Shown in pieces: positions 1 to 11,900 of a stretch of DNA of 64,000 bases (positions within the stretch are counted from its first letter, which is position 1; each line of letters begins with the position of its first letter). Location of the stretch: positions 136,785,501 through 136,849,500 of the forward strand of contig NC_084461.1 in NCBI RefSeq assembly GCF_027409185.1, in the 5' to 3' direction. This DNA is from Cynocephalus volans (taxonomy: Eukaryota > Chordata > Mammalia > Dermoptera > Cynocephalidae). Both the position numbers and the translations under genes were made by a program. Below the pieces are notes generated by a model that saw nothing but the letters and a program-made list of their open reading frames with translations, did no database searches and had not been told where the DNA came from.

Positions 1-1070
1 ATGTTTGCTCAGTGTTTTAACAACCAAATCCTAAGCCTTCTAGAGCATGATCTCCTAGAACATTCTTTTGATAGATTTGAGGAAAGGTGTTCCCATAGCC
101 CTAAGAGAGTGAGGTAAAGTGGAAAAGTGAAGTTGTGCAGATTCCAGAAGGACAAGCAGCCAGACAGCAGTGAGGCAGCATCAATTCGGTAAGGATGAGC
201 TATCCACCAGTGTGCCTGCCTCAACAACAAGTAGCCTGTCTTATTTTGTTTACTAAACTTTCTAAAATATTTCTTGTCTCTGCCTCTGGAAAAAAGGTCT
301 TAAGGAAGGCGATAACAGAAACGCTCTCAAACTTAGTGAAACAGAAGCGTAGACTTATTCCAAGGATCCAGGCAAATCTCTGTAATCCAAACTGGGACTC
401 AGAACCAGGAAGTGTTGAAAGCAGGGGTGTGAGGAGCACAAAGTCCACTAAAATCTCAAGATGCTTTTCATGACTCTAGTAAGGGGAGATGTAAGAGAAA
501 TAAATGTAAAGTCCTTTCCTTTGGTCTAAATACTCAGCTATGTAAAAGATCAAGATCTGTGAGAAATGGCTTATTAAACCATGCTTGGAAAACATAATCA
601 ATATTAATTTAAATAGTAATTAAAATATTAGTTAGAATTAAAATATTATGTTATATGGTCCTTTAAGAATAACACTGGCGACTTTTGGCAGCTTTCTTTG
701 GTCAGGTTGGCCAGCCTTGCTTTTGGTTGGAGTGAAACGACAGTAGTTCTCATTACCCCAACAGTTTGAGCAAGTTAGACAATGAGCCAAAGGACTTGAG
801 TGGGCAGACTGGAAAAAGGAGAGGAAATACTGTGTTTTAGAGTGTTCAGGTATACAGGCTCTGTTAGGCCTTCAACTTCCTCTGGGCACAATTTTAAATT
901 AAACACAGCCTTTGCTGTGTAGGGGCCTGGTGGGGATAACACTGTTCCCAAACTGTTTTCTAACCCGCTGTGGACTCTAGCACGCAGGAAAAACTAAGCA
1001 GCAAGGAAACGTAGTGGTTTCCTGGTCGCAAATTCAGAGCCAGCAACACTGAAGAGCTGGTGGATTTGGT
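1..1070. other. GALNT10 intron, no recognised feature
   Basis: AT-rich intronic sequence. The short open frames seen here (for example 195-473) have no family resemblance and no exon signals. I see nothing else that I can name. Confidence 0.6.
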
Positions 1071-1074
1071 CTCC

Positions 1075-1410
1075 CGTTTAGGGGTCTCCCTCATGTTAGT
1101 TTCCTTCCCCCTTACTCGGGAGTAGGCAAACCACATTTGTATGGCCCATGAGCTAAGAATGGTTTTTATATTTTTAAACAAACAGTTGGGAGGAAAAAAA
1201 TCAAAAGAAGAAGAATACTTTGTGACACATGAAAATCAAATTTCAATGTCCATAAGTTTTATAGGTACACACATACCATTTACATGTTGTCTATGCTGCT
1301 TTATAGCTACATCAGACTTGAGACCATATGGTCTAAAAGCCTAAAATATTTACTATCTGGTCCTTTATGAGAAACATTTCAACATTTGCCACCCCTGCCT
1401 CCTAGATCAG
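1075..1410. mobile_element. Old hAT-type non-autonomous DNA transposon remnant
   Basis: The block contains the diagnostic runs GTATGGCCCATGAGCTAAG, TTTGTGACACATGAAAAT and CTAAAATATTTACTATCTGG in the order known from a common mammalian MER repeat of the hAT group. It is heavily mutated and I cannot assign a subfamily. Confidence 0.6.
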
Positions 1411-1989
1411 TTCTTCACACGTAGGTGTGAATGACTGATAACAGCCTAAAATGCTAACTCCCCTTTACCCTTCAGAGGAAAATTTGAATTGAAATAGGGG
1501 AAAAAGCCTTACAACAAAGGTAAAGCCTGAATAGTTATGTGTATAAGAAGGTATTTCAAAACGTTCCTGGAATTAAAAGATAAATCTTTCCATGAATTTT
1601 TTGATGCACCCTCATATGTGTGTGTGGTGCTGGTGGGGTAGGGATGGGAGTCCTCGCAATAGCCAGGGATTGGGGGAAGATGTTTTGGAGCAGGCAGTTT
1701 CCTCTGAACCTTGAATTTGTGCTCTCCAGGATCAACTGTCAGAGGTTCTCACTGGGTGATGTCTACACTGCAAATGGAATAAGGAATTTTCATCACAGTT
1801 ACACATAAGAATTCACTTTTCCTCTATCCCCAAGTCTGCTCACAAAACAGAATGTTTCCTCACCTGCTACCTCTACTTGCCAGTAATGTGGTGGTCATTT
1901 TTTTATTGATTACCTGTGTGCGTCAAAATAAAAATAGCAGCAACCTTTGCACCTCAAAGAATTATTAGAATTTCCAGCTGTTAATAGAA

Positions 1990-2590
1990 TTATACCTTTT
2001 GGTTGCAAATTATAATTTGTTTTTACCATGCAATTTGGTCAGAACTCTTTTAATTGAAAATGACAGAAACCCAACTCAAATTGGCTTAGCAAAAAAGGGA
2101 ATTTACTGGCTCATGTAACTAGAAAGTCCTGAGGTGGTTCTGCCTTCAGGCATGGCTGGATTCCAGTGCTAAAAGGAGGAATGTGTTCCTCGATCTAGCC
2201 CTCAATGCTGCTTCATTCTGGGGGTGATTTCATCCATCGACAAGCTTTCCTCATATGGTGGCCATATGGACCCCCAACTCTTGCTGACATCTTACCCAGC
2301 AATCCAAGAAGAAACAGAGCAATTCTTCCTGGTAGTTCAGAAAAAATTCCAGGGCTAATGTCTCTATTGGTTCTGATTGGCCTGGCTAAGATCACATGCT
2401 CATTGCTGACCAATCCCTGTGTCCAGGGGTGTCTACATTCACATCAGCCAGGCTGGGTCTTTCTTCCAACCAGTAAATTGACAGTGAGACAGGGGTGGCT
2501 CCCCAAAGGAAAGTTCCTAGTGACACGGTGGCTATCACTAGAAAAAGAGGGGATGGAAGATGGACGACAGCAGTCTACTACTATTCAACT
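1990..2590 (-). repeat. Ancient interspersed LTR-like repeat, copy 1 (unnamed here)
   Basis: The sequence shares GACAGAAACCCAACTCAAAT, GGCTTAGCAAAAAAGGGAAT and TGGCTCATGTAACT with the block at 5067-5440. Its reverse complement matches the block at 36330-36835, where an AATAAA is preserved. The poly(A)-like signal on the minus strand suggests an LTR read on that strand. It stops about 185 bp before the GALNT10 exon at 2776. The open frame 2205-2594 lies within it and is not a gene. Confidence 0.55.
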
Positions 2591-2775
2591 GTAAGTTGTA
2601 AGTCCTCAAAACATGCATAAATAACAGAGAAATCCGGAAAGCCTAAAAACATGGTGGGACTAGGATCTTTGCTGCAACCTAAAATAGGAAAGGGTTGCCA
2701 GGACTCTTTGCACCGCAGCCCCTGGCCTTAGTCCCTCGGCGAGCCTGACTTTTCCTCCCGCCTCTGTGCCCCCAG

Positions 2776-2997
2776 AACCTTAAGCGAGTGGCGGAGGTGT
2801 GGATGGACGAGTACGCCGAGTACATTTACCAGCGCCGGCCGGAGTACCGCCACCTCTCGGCCGGGGACGTGGCGGCCCAGAAAAAGCTCCGCAGCTCCCT
2901 GAACTGCAAGAGTTTCAAGTGGTTCATGACCAAGATCGCCTGGGACCTGCCCAAATTCTACCCACCCGTGGAGCCCCCGGCTGCGGCTTGGGGGGAG
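2776..2997 (+). CDS. GALNT10: GALNT10 coding exon (end of catalytic region and linker)
   Basis: The 222-nt, 74-codon exon follows a CCCCAG acceptor and ends at GAG before a GTGAGT donor. It encodes the AEVWMDEY motif that follows the Gal/GalNAc-transferase motif in all GALNTs, then RRPEYR, then a conserved stretch with [10 protein letters not shown] that links the catalytic fold to the lectin domain and ends in EPPAAAWGE. The local GC content and codon use are much higher than in the surrounding intron. The exon is preceded by intron sequence, and the upstream catalytic exons are outside the window. Confidence 0.96.
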
Positions 2998-5900
2998 GTG
3001 AGTGTGAAGGGCGGGGCCCAGTGTGAATGCAAAGGCAAGAGAAAGTGCGCGGAACGTACTAATATGAAACCGTGTCCTTTCTTTCCTGGCGTCTCTCTGA
3101 ACTTGTCCTGGTGTTGTATTTGCAATAATTTAGTGTTCTAAGTATAGAAAAATTAAAACTTTAAATAATTTGCCTGAATCTTTGTATTACGCATTGCGGG
3201 TGTTAAATGCAGATGAAGGGCATGTAACTCATGTTCAGAACAGATGAAATGACGGATCTGTGTTTCACACCTCCAGCATGCATAGGTATTTCCTACCAGA
3301 ATAGTGAAAAGACTGTGCATAGGTATTTCTTACCAGAATAGTGAAAAGACTGCATAAAACATACTCAGCTGTTTTGAGAAGCTGATGCCACAGTGGGATT
3401 AGACGTGCAAGAGGTTTATTGATGAAATGCCTGAAAGGAAATGAGGGAGCCCTGGGAGACTGGGAGAGCAGGAGACCATGGTTCTGGTCTGACCTCTGTG
3501 AAGGGGAGGGCAAGGAGGGAGGCCTGGGGTAGGAAGAGTCCCAGACTGCAGCGTGGCTCTGAGGACATTGTGGCCAGGTTAATGAAGAGTCCTCAAGCCA
3601 ACTCACCTGTCAGAGGGATTCAGCACCTCCTAGGAGTGGTCTGCCATAGTATCCCTGCCCTTTAGTCACTGGCTGGGGAGCAGCCCACGGGAAGACCAGG
3701 TGCTAGATTCAGACCCCACAGCATGGCGTTAGACTCCCTGCAACAGGAAGTTTAGTGGCCCATTTTTCATAGCTGCTACGTCCCCCCCACCCCTCAGACA
3801 ACATGTGATGTGACACCAAGCACAGTGGCCTGCCCATAGTAAGTGCCCAGTCAGTATTTGTTGGCCAAGCAAGGCTGGTGGGGGCTGCCACCTCTTGTCA
3901 TTCACCTGCCCTAAAAGGCAGATAGTCCAAGACCTATAGCAAAGATTTTGTGTCCTTTTCTACAGGGTTTTGGAGGTACAGTCCCTGGACCATCTGCACT
4001 TGGGTCACCTGGAATGGGGGTAAATTTGATTCCTGGATCTATGGGATCAAATTCTCTGGGAGTGGAGCAGGGAGTCTGCCCTTTCACAACTTCTCACTTC
4101 CAGCCTCCCACCACCACCAACCCATGACTCTGCATGCTCTAACACAGCAGTATTTTGAGGATTACTCTCTGTGGACTGAGTATTCCCCTACTGAGAATCT
4201 CCAGGCACTTCCAACAGCCCAGGGCAAGCTTCATTAAGACAATTCGAAGCTGCGCCCATCTAACGTCTCTGCCTTGGTTCCCCTCCCTGCCAGCAGGGCC
4301 CAGTGGGTACCTTGGGGTGCCTCACTGGTCCGCTTCTTCCCTCTTTTCCTCTTAGATCCGCAACATGGGCACAGGGCTGTGTGCAGACACAAAGCATGGG
4401 GCCCTGGGCTCCCTGCTGAGGCTGGAGAACTGCGTCAGGGGCCGCGGGGAGGCTGCCTGGAACAACATGCAGGTAAGGGCCACTCTTCAGGGACTGGCAG
4501 CCAGGTTCTCTGAGCCCCCCGTGGTCAGGACTGGGAGGGAGAGGCCACGGTCAGTGATGAGTGACAAAAGTCAGCCTAGGGGAAGAGTTATAAGAGCTTC
4601 CTAAACACCCTGGAAAAGACATTTCTTCACTGTAGAGCTAGGGCTAGGGTCTGAAGCTCACAGACCCCTCAAGCCAGTTCACAAACCCTTCTATGAGCTA
4701 GGTAACTGGCAAAAAGGTCCTTGGAGCCTTGGTTGAAGAAGGAATAGTCTTTATTCAGCACACACAACACTATGAGCTAGGCAGCACAAAGAGAAACTCA
4801 GAAACTCAACTGCTACCAGCAAAGTCCAAAGAAAAACTGAAACTGAGCAGCTGCCAGCAGAGTAAACATGCTCTATTGTTAGAGGCAAGCTCTCTGCCCC
4901 CAGCCTGCTTGCAAACTGCAGAACACACAAGAGCAATAACTAGAAAGATACATGGGTGCACATGCACACTAACTCTACCCACACACAACTTGTTTACAAG
5001 AAATGTCCAGGGAACCTGTCTAAATTATCCTATTTTCCCCACACTTCACACTGCAGTAAAACCATGAATCTATACCGTTTTGGTTACAAATGATGGAAAC
5101 CCAGCCCAGATGGCCTTCAACAAAAAGAGGGAGTTATTGGCTCTTGTCACTGAAAAGTCTCCTCCATGATGTCATCTGTATCTCTCTGGAGTCTGCTTCC
5201 TTCTTAACCTGGCTCTTCCTACATGGTGGCATATGTGATCATTAGCAGTGAAAGCTTCCAGCCCTCCATGGGTAGGCATGCCCCTTCCAGGAGTTTTGGA
5301 AAAGGCCTGGGGGTGTGGTCAGCCTCACCTGAAGGATAAGGAGGAGGGTAGGAGAAGGTTGGTTACCCAAGTAATGTTATCAGGAGAATGTGGGGTGTCC
5401 CCCAGACTTGCAGCCCCTACTCTCAGGAAACTACCTTTAGTTTTCTGTGGTTCCCTCCTGTCTGGCTATGACAAAGGCTACTGTGAAGCTAATGTCTCAA
5501 ATCCTGCTCACAGTGCCAATTGTCTAGCTCTTAATCCTGTTCGTGACACCAATTATAAAGCTAGGTGACCACGCTAGTTGTCACAGCTCTTTTACCTGCT
5601 GGTAATCCTGTACCGCCTGGGCCAATGGTTGAGCTAGGGCTGGGTCTGGAGCTCCCAGACCTCTCAAGCCCATTCACAGACTGGGTCACAAACTCTTCAC
5701 ATGCCAGGCTGGGTAACCAGACCTCTTCATACAGGTCTCTGAGGTGGGTAACTGGCCACACGGTCCTTGGAAGCTGCAGGTCTGGAAAAAACATGGCTGC
5801 CCAGGGCGGGTGCCTGAGGCAGTAAAAATCAGCCAAAGCAGCACTGCTGTGCAGGCGTACTTACTCCACCCCCACACACAATATTACCGAACCACCCCTA

Positions 5901-8900
5901 AACTGGCTCCGAGGTGAGGGGAGCCTGACCAAATTGTTCCATTTTCCCCACAATCCACCCCTTCGGGGTCCCTCATGTACAATCTATGTGTTCAGAATCT
6001 TCCACAATATTCCCTTAGCGAGGATAAATGACCCTTACATAACCTATTGTCCATTTAATATGCCTTAAGGCTTGTAGTTCTGTCCTTTCATCTGTCAGCT
6101 GCATATGTCCTGTTAGTAGCCACCATTGGTGTGATCCTCCGTGCAAATCTATAGTCATACCGATGGGCAGATCAATGCATATTCAGCAGGCTGACATGTT
6201 GATCACGCGACTCTGGTGCAGTGCCTGCAGCCAGAACACTATGGGCGAAAAGACAGAAGAGTTATTGGTACCAATAGGGGAAGTTTTCGCCCCTCTGGTA
6301 AGATACACGCCAGTTTGCCATCCTGAGAAAGGATGGTTGCAGGAGTAGGTATCTTACCTGGCTTATGATACCATACTTTATCTGCTAACACTGTTGGATC
6401 TGTAGGTTCTACATGTAACAGTATAGGGGAACTCATAATTGGCCATAATGATAATACAAATGTGCCCTTTGGAATAGAGCGCTCATCTGTTCCGGGCCAT
6501 ATCACCTTTACTCGAGGAGGCCAGGTACTTGTCATCCAAGGTGAAACTTGCAAGCCTTCCTCTAATCCTTTTCCCCAAGGCCCTATTAAACCTACCCAGC
6601 ATATATGGGGGGCTTTTATTCTCCAAGTCCATTTCCACTGTACTGTCTGTCCCTGTTGCAAACAGATTGGGGCCGGTAAGAGAACATTTCCATTCTTGCC
6701 ATATCCTGGCTTCAAAAGCTTATCTTTAGTAGTGATTGCAGCTGTATAGGTGCTGCAGCCCTATGCAACAGAGCTTCCACTGGAGAGGGTCTGCCCTTGA
6801 GGGGTCTCTCATTTAGAATTCTGACTGTTGGCTATAATCGCCATGCCCACCCCTTCAGGGATGGGGATTGGGTAGATAGCCTTAGTCCCTTTTTTTAAAA
6901 GGCCATTGTACTGTTCAATCATTCCCGCTGCCTGGGGATGATATGGCACGTGTAACTTCCACTGAATGGACAACTGGGAGGCCCACCTCTGAACCCCATG
7001 TCCAGTGAAGTGGGTTCCGTTGTCACTTTCTATAACTATAGGCCGGCCATACATAGCAGCAAGGCTATTCAGTGCCTTCACAGTGTTTACTTGGTCTGGG
7101 GCGTTACAAGGCCATATGAACAGAAGACCAGTAGCCGTATCAATACCTGTGAAGATGTATCTGAAATTCTCCGACCTTGGCAGTGGTCCGACAAAGTCTA
7201 CCTGCCATCAAGTCAGGGGCACACTTCCTCGAGTTATTTGCCCATCTGTATGGGGCATCCGCTGGGGGTGTGGACTGTCTTGAGCACATACTGGACAAGC
7301 ACAGCAGGCATTCACTACATCTTCCCATTTTATAGGCAAGGCCCATCTTTAAGCCGCCATCCACATGGTTTTGCTGCCAGCATGCTGCATTTGTCAATGT
7401 AAGCACTAGGCTACATCAGTAGCTAGGGCTCTTTCCAGCCATCTTACCTTAGCCAAGGCATCGGCTTCATCATTTCTTGAACTGGCTAAGGGGAAGTGTC
7501 CTGTGACTTGGAAAAGAGTTACTTCTTTCCCATGCCCCAATTCCCATAACTCTTGCCACATGGTTGTCCCCACAGGGGTCGGTGGCATACCATCCACCAT
7601 TGATACTTCCAAGTAGAAATCCAAAGGGTTAAACCTTTGCACACAGCCCAGCTGTCAGTACAGATGGTTAATGACCCTGGCTCATTCTTTATCACCATCC
7701 ATACTGCTCTCAGTTCAGCCCATTGACTGCTTTGCCCTTGCAATTTTCATACCACATGGTATCTGTTAAGGGCTGGACAGCAACTGCTGTCCACGATGCT
7801 GAAGGTCCCATGCTAGAGCCATCTGTATACCAAGCTTGCTCTGTGATAGGTCCCTGTCCCTCATGGAAAGGTGTAGCCTCCACCTCCGTGGGTAAAGATT
7901 GTGTCAAAGTTTCCTCCACAACCTCTACTAGGCCTAGCACAGCTTGCAACTCTTTGGACCGAGGACTTGTTGACACAGTGCTTCTTTGTTCTATATATGC
8001 TCCCCATTTAGACAGAGCGGAGTCTGAACTATATCCATTTTAGGGTTGGTTGCCCACGTGCGCATCCAACCTAGTATGGGTATATCATCCTTACTAGGAC
8101 TATGGCAGTTCCTGTGATAGCTTCAGTGGCTATCAAGGCAGAATACACAGCTGCTAACTGCTTTTCTATTAGGGTGTAGTGCACTTCAGCACCCTTCCAG
8201 AGCTGAGACCAGAATCCTACAGGTGTGTGGAATCGGTCTTGTCTCTGCCACAAACCCCATCCTAACCCCTCCTGGGTTATATGTATGTCTAACTCAAATG
8301 GCTTAGTGGGGTCGGCCACTTGTAAAGCTTGTACTTGCTGTATTGCCCTTTTTGTAGCCCAGTAAGCTTGTTCTACTTTCTCAGTCAAATCCCAGAGGGC
8401 TCCTTTCTTTGTCAGTGCATATAGTGGGCATGCCATTTGGGCCATATGGGGTACAAAAGCTCTCCAATACCCCAAAAGTCCCAAATATGTCTATAGCTGA
8501 GCTACCATTGTGGGTCGAGGGTATGCCTGTATCTTATCTATAATAGCTTCTGGGATGACCCTCGTCTTACCTGACCAGACCACTCCCAGAAATTTGACTG
8601 ACAGCCCAGATCCTTGCACTTTGGCTGTGTTCGTGGCCCACCCACATTGTTCCAAATGACTTAGCAGCATTGGAGCTGCCTGGGTTAAATCTGCAAGAGA
8701 ATCAGAGGTTCATAACACATCATCAATGTAGTGAAACATTGTAACCGTGCTGGGCCTAGTCCACTTGGCTAGGTCCCCAGCCACCAAACCATGACAGATG
8801 GTTGGGCTATGCAGATAACCTTGGGGCAATACTTGAAAGGTCCACTGTCTTCCTTCCCACGTGAACGCAAACTGATCTTGGCTATCAGCCGAGATTGGAA

Positions 8901-11900
8901 TGGAGAAAAAAAGCATTTGCAAAGTCCAATACATAATGATAAGTCCCCAGCTGAGCCGTCAGCTGATCCATCAATTCGTGAACTGAAGGCACAGCTGCAT
9001 GCAAAGGAGGCACTACTTTGTTCAGTTCTTAATAATCTACAGTCATTCTCCAGATACCATCAGGCTTTTTCACTGGCCATACTGGAGTATTAAATAGGCT
9101 CTGAGCTGGGCAAATAATACCAACTTTTCTCTAATTCCAATATAGTAGCACTTATCTCTGCATGTCCTCCTGGTAGGTGATATTGTTTACATTAACTACA
9201 CGTCTTGGCTTGGGTAACACCTGTGGGTCATGTTCAGCATATTCTCGTAACACAGGCTTTACTGTCCGTATTCACAGCTGACACTCTCCAACTGTTGTTT
9301 GCAGGTGCAAACCACAAAGTACATCCATACCCAAGATGTATTCAGCTACAGGAGATATATATACAGTATATACACGAGGAGGTAATCTTCCTATGCCCAA
9401 TAACAGTGACACAGCTTTGACCTCAGTAGTATGTCCTCCATAGCCATCTATACGAACTGTGGCCCCTGGAAACTTATCTGGATTGCCGTATATCAGGCTA
9501 CATTCTGCACCTGTATCCACCAATGCCAAAACACACTGCACATTCATCCTCGACCAATATATTGCCAATTCAACATGAGGCCTCCAGTCTTTACGTGCCC
9601 CCAGAAGACAAGTACCTTGACCTGCTCCCTAATCAGAATGGAACAGTTCATCCGCCTCCTTGGGAGCAACCAAAAAGTCCTTTAAATCCACTGAGCGTTA
9701 CCTTGCTACCTGTTTCTGGACGTTTGGTGAAACACTGTTCAGGGTGCAATTGCTGCCACAAGGCAAACAGAACTGCATTTGGCTGCCAGTCAGTTTTCTT
9801 TTTATCAACCCCTGCTGCAAGCAAGTCAAGCCACATCTGCTTAGTCTTGCTCGGTCCCTTTGGGATAAAATCCCGAGTATTTCTTGGAGGTTTGGTCTTA
9901 GCCACCTTTCGGACCGCTTTTGCTTGTCTTCTATCCTCTGCTTCACCCAGGCTGGCTATCATGGTCATTACCTCATGTATAGGACGACCAATGTATGGGG
10001 CCAGTATGGCCATCAGTGACCCAAAGGACATTGATGGGGCATTCTGCAGCACTATGTCTCTCATGCTGCCTGTAAAGTTCTCATCGTCCGGGCCACGAGT
10101 GTTCGCATTAAACATGGACTACTGCATCCCCAGCTCTCGAATGATTTGGATCAGCTCAGCATACGTTTGCCATTTACTAACAATCTTGGATAGTTCTCCA
10201 GCATTTGCCCACATGGTTCGGGCAGCTGCACTCACCCCGTCCATTAAGGAGTGATTACCTGGCCTTTGTGCATATCTGCGGCTATTCTGCAGCCGCTGCC
10301 TCAAGGACAGGTGTATGGTAATGGAGGCCAATTTCTCCACCTCCTCACCAGAGCACATCACACTCTCCACCCCTAGGTCCCATAACCACAACAGCCGAGC
10401 AGCCAGGGGCTCCCCATGTTTCTGCCTGAACTGTCTCCCCAAGTCAACTAATTCAACCTGGGTATATGGGACATAGGTAGTGAACTGTGTCACCTGTGGA
10501 TTTCCCACCAGTTGTCCGTCTGGTCCCATAGGCTGCTCATGCCTCAATTTCTCATGCACAACAGGTCGTGCCTGGAGATGCACAATTTCCCCCAATTCAC
10601 CATTGGGTTGGTCATCTTCCCTGGTGTGAGGGGCAGGAGTGGCCAGTTGCTGCACGTCATCCTCCAGGACATTCGTCCATGCTTCCAGCAACTCTGCTTT
10701 CTGCCTTGAATCTGCCAATAGCTGCACATCATCCGCCAACAACTCTGCTTTCCACTTCAAATCTTGATCAATTTGCAGCAGAGTGAGCAAAAGCCAGACT
10801 CTGATCAGCAAAAAAGTGGCCAGCGGGCACCACACGCTCAAAGACAGCCACATTTCTTCCCCCTCCCAACAGGTTTTCGGCCATAGTACCTGGTCTATGG
10901 TGCCTTGCCATACAGTGTGCAGCAACCAGGTCCCAGTCAACAGAAAGGTGGCCATAGGGCACAGCATATTCACAAATAGCCACATTTCCTCCTTCCAAGG
11001 GCTTTCAGCTCCCATATCTGCTCAAAGTCCTGTCGCAGGCTACGCCAAATGTGGCGTAATCCTACCTGACTACGCCAATTTGTCTGGCTACAACAAAGGC
11101 TACTGAGAGGCTAATGTCTCGAATCCTGCTCACAGCACCGATTGTCTAGCTCTTCATCCTGTTCGTAACACCAATTGTAAAGCTAGGCGACCATGATAGT
11201 TGTCGCGGCTCTTTTACCTGCGGGTAATCCTGCACTGACTGGGCTGAGGGTTGAGCTAGGGCTGGGTCTGGAGCTCCCAGACCCCTCAAGCCCATTCACA
11301 GACTAGGTCACAAACTCTTCACACGCCAGGCTGGGTCACCAGACCCCTTCACACAGGTCTCTGAGCTAGGTAACCAGCCACACAGTCCTTGGAAGCTACA
11401 GGTCTGGAAAAAAACATGGCTGTGCAGGTGCACTTACTCCACCCACACACACAATGTTACCAAACCACCCCTAAACCGGCTCCAAGGCGAGGGGAGCCTG
11501 ACCAAATTGTTCCATTTTCCCAACACCTCCTCTAAGCAGTTAACCCCACTTTAACAGTGACCCAATATGTACTGATTCTTAGTCCAAGAATACATTTTTA
11601 TAATCTTTTTACTGTGGATTTCCTGGCATATGGGAAGTTCATTCTGATGTAAGCCTACTAACGTGAGTCCTCCGCATAAACAGGACTCAGAAGAAAGGGG
11701 TGCACGCACACACCCTTGCAACAGGCAGCACGCCTCTCAGGTGGGTACAATGCCCAGCCCTATGACATCTGACCATCCTTCAGAATGCTGTTCACTCTGC
11801 GTCATGCTTTCATGACAGCAATTCTTCCTAGACAGTGGCTGTCCCTGACTAATTCTTCTGAGTTCTCCACTGTAGTGGGTGGCTGCTCCTCACTCCCACC

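Larger units (their letters stand above)
5459..11525 (-). mobile_element. Class III endogenous retrovirus (ERV-L / HERV-S-like), full structure, defective
   Basis: Two related LTRs in direct orientation (5459-5952 and 11081-11525) enclose gag, protease, reverse transcriptase, RNase H and integrase remnants read on the minus strand. The outer bases are TG...CA on both LTRs, and a perfect 5-bp target duplication CCTCC flanks the element (5454-5458 and 11526-11530). A polypurine run touches the 3' LTR and a tRNA-Ser-like primer site touches the 5' LTR. No env or dUTPase motif is recognisable in the short stretch after integrase. The provirus is about 6.07 kb, antisense to GALNT10, the orientation usually tolerated in introns. 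Stops and frameshifts in every gene make it non-coding. Class III assignment rests on the pol motifs, the 5-bp duplication and the primer type; the exact family name is uncertain. Confidence 0.92.

Noticed and set aside
2205-2594. 129-codon open frame on the plus strand
   Set aside because: It lies inside an old interspersed repeat that occurs twice more in the window; no family match and no splice context.
5459-11525. Active retrovirus or domesticated retroviral gene
   Set aside because: Stops and frameshifts occur in gag, RT, RNase H and integrase; no long open frame spans a domain set, and the LTRs have diverged by about 9%.
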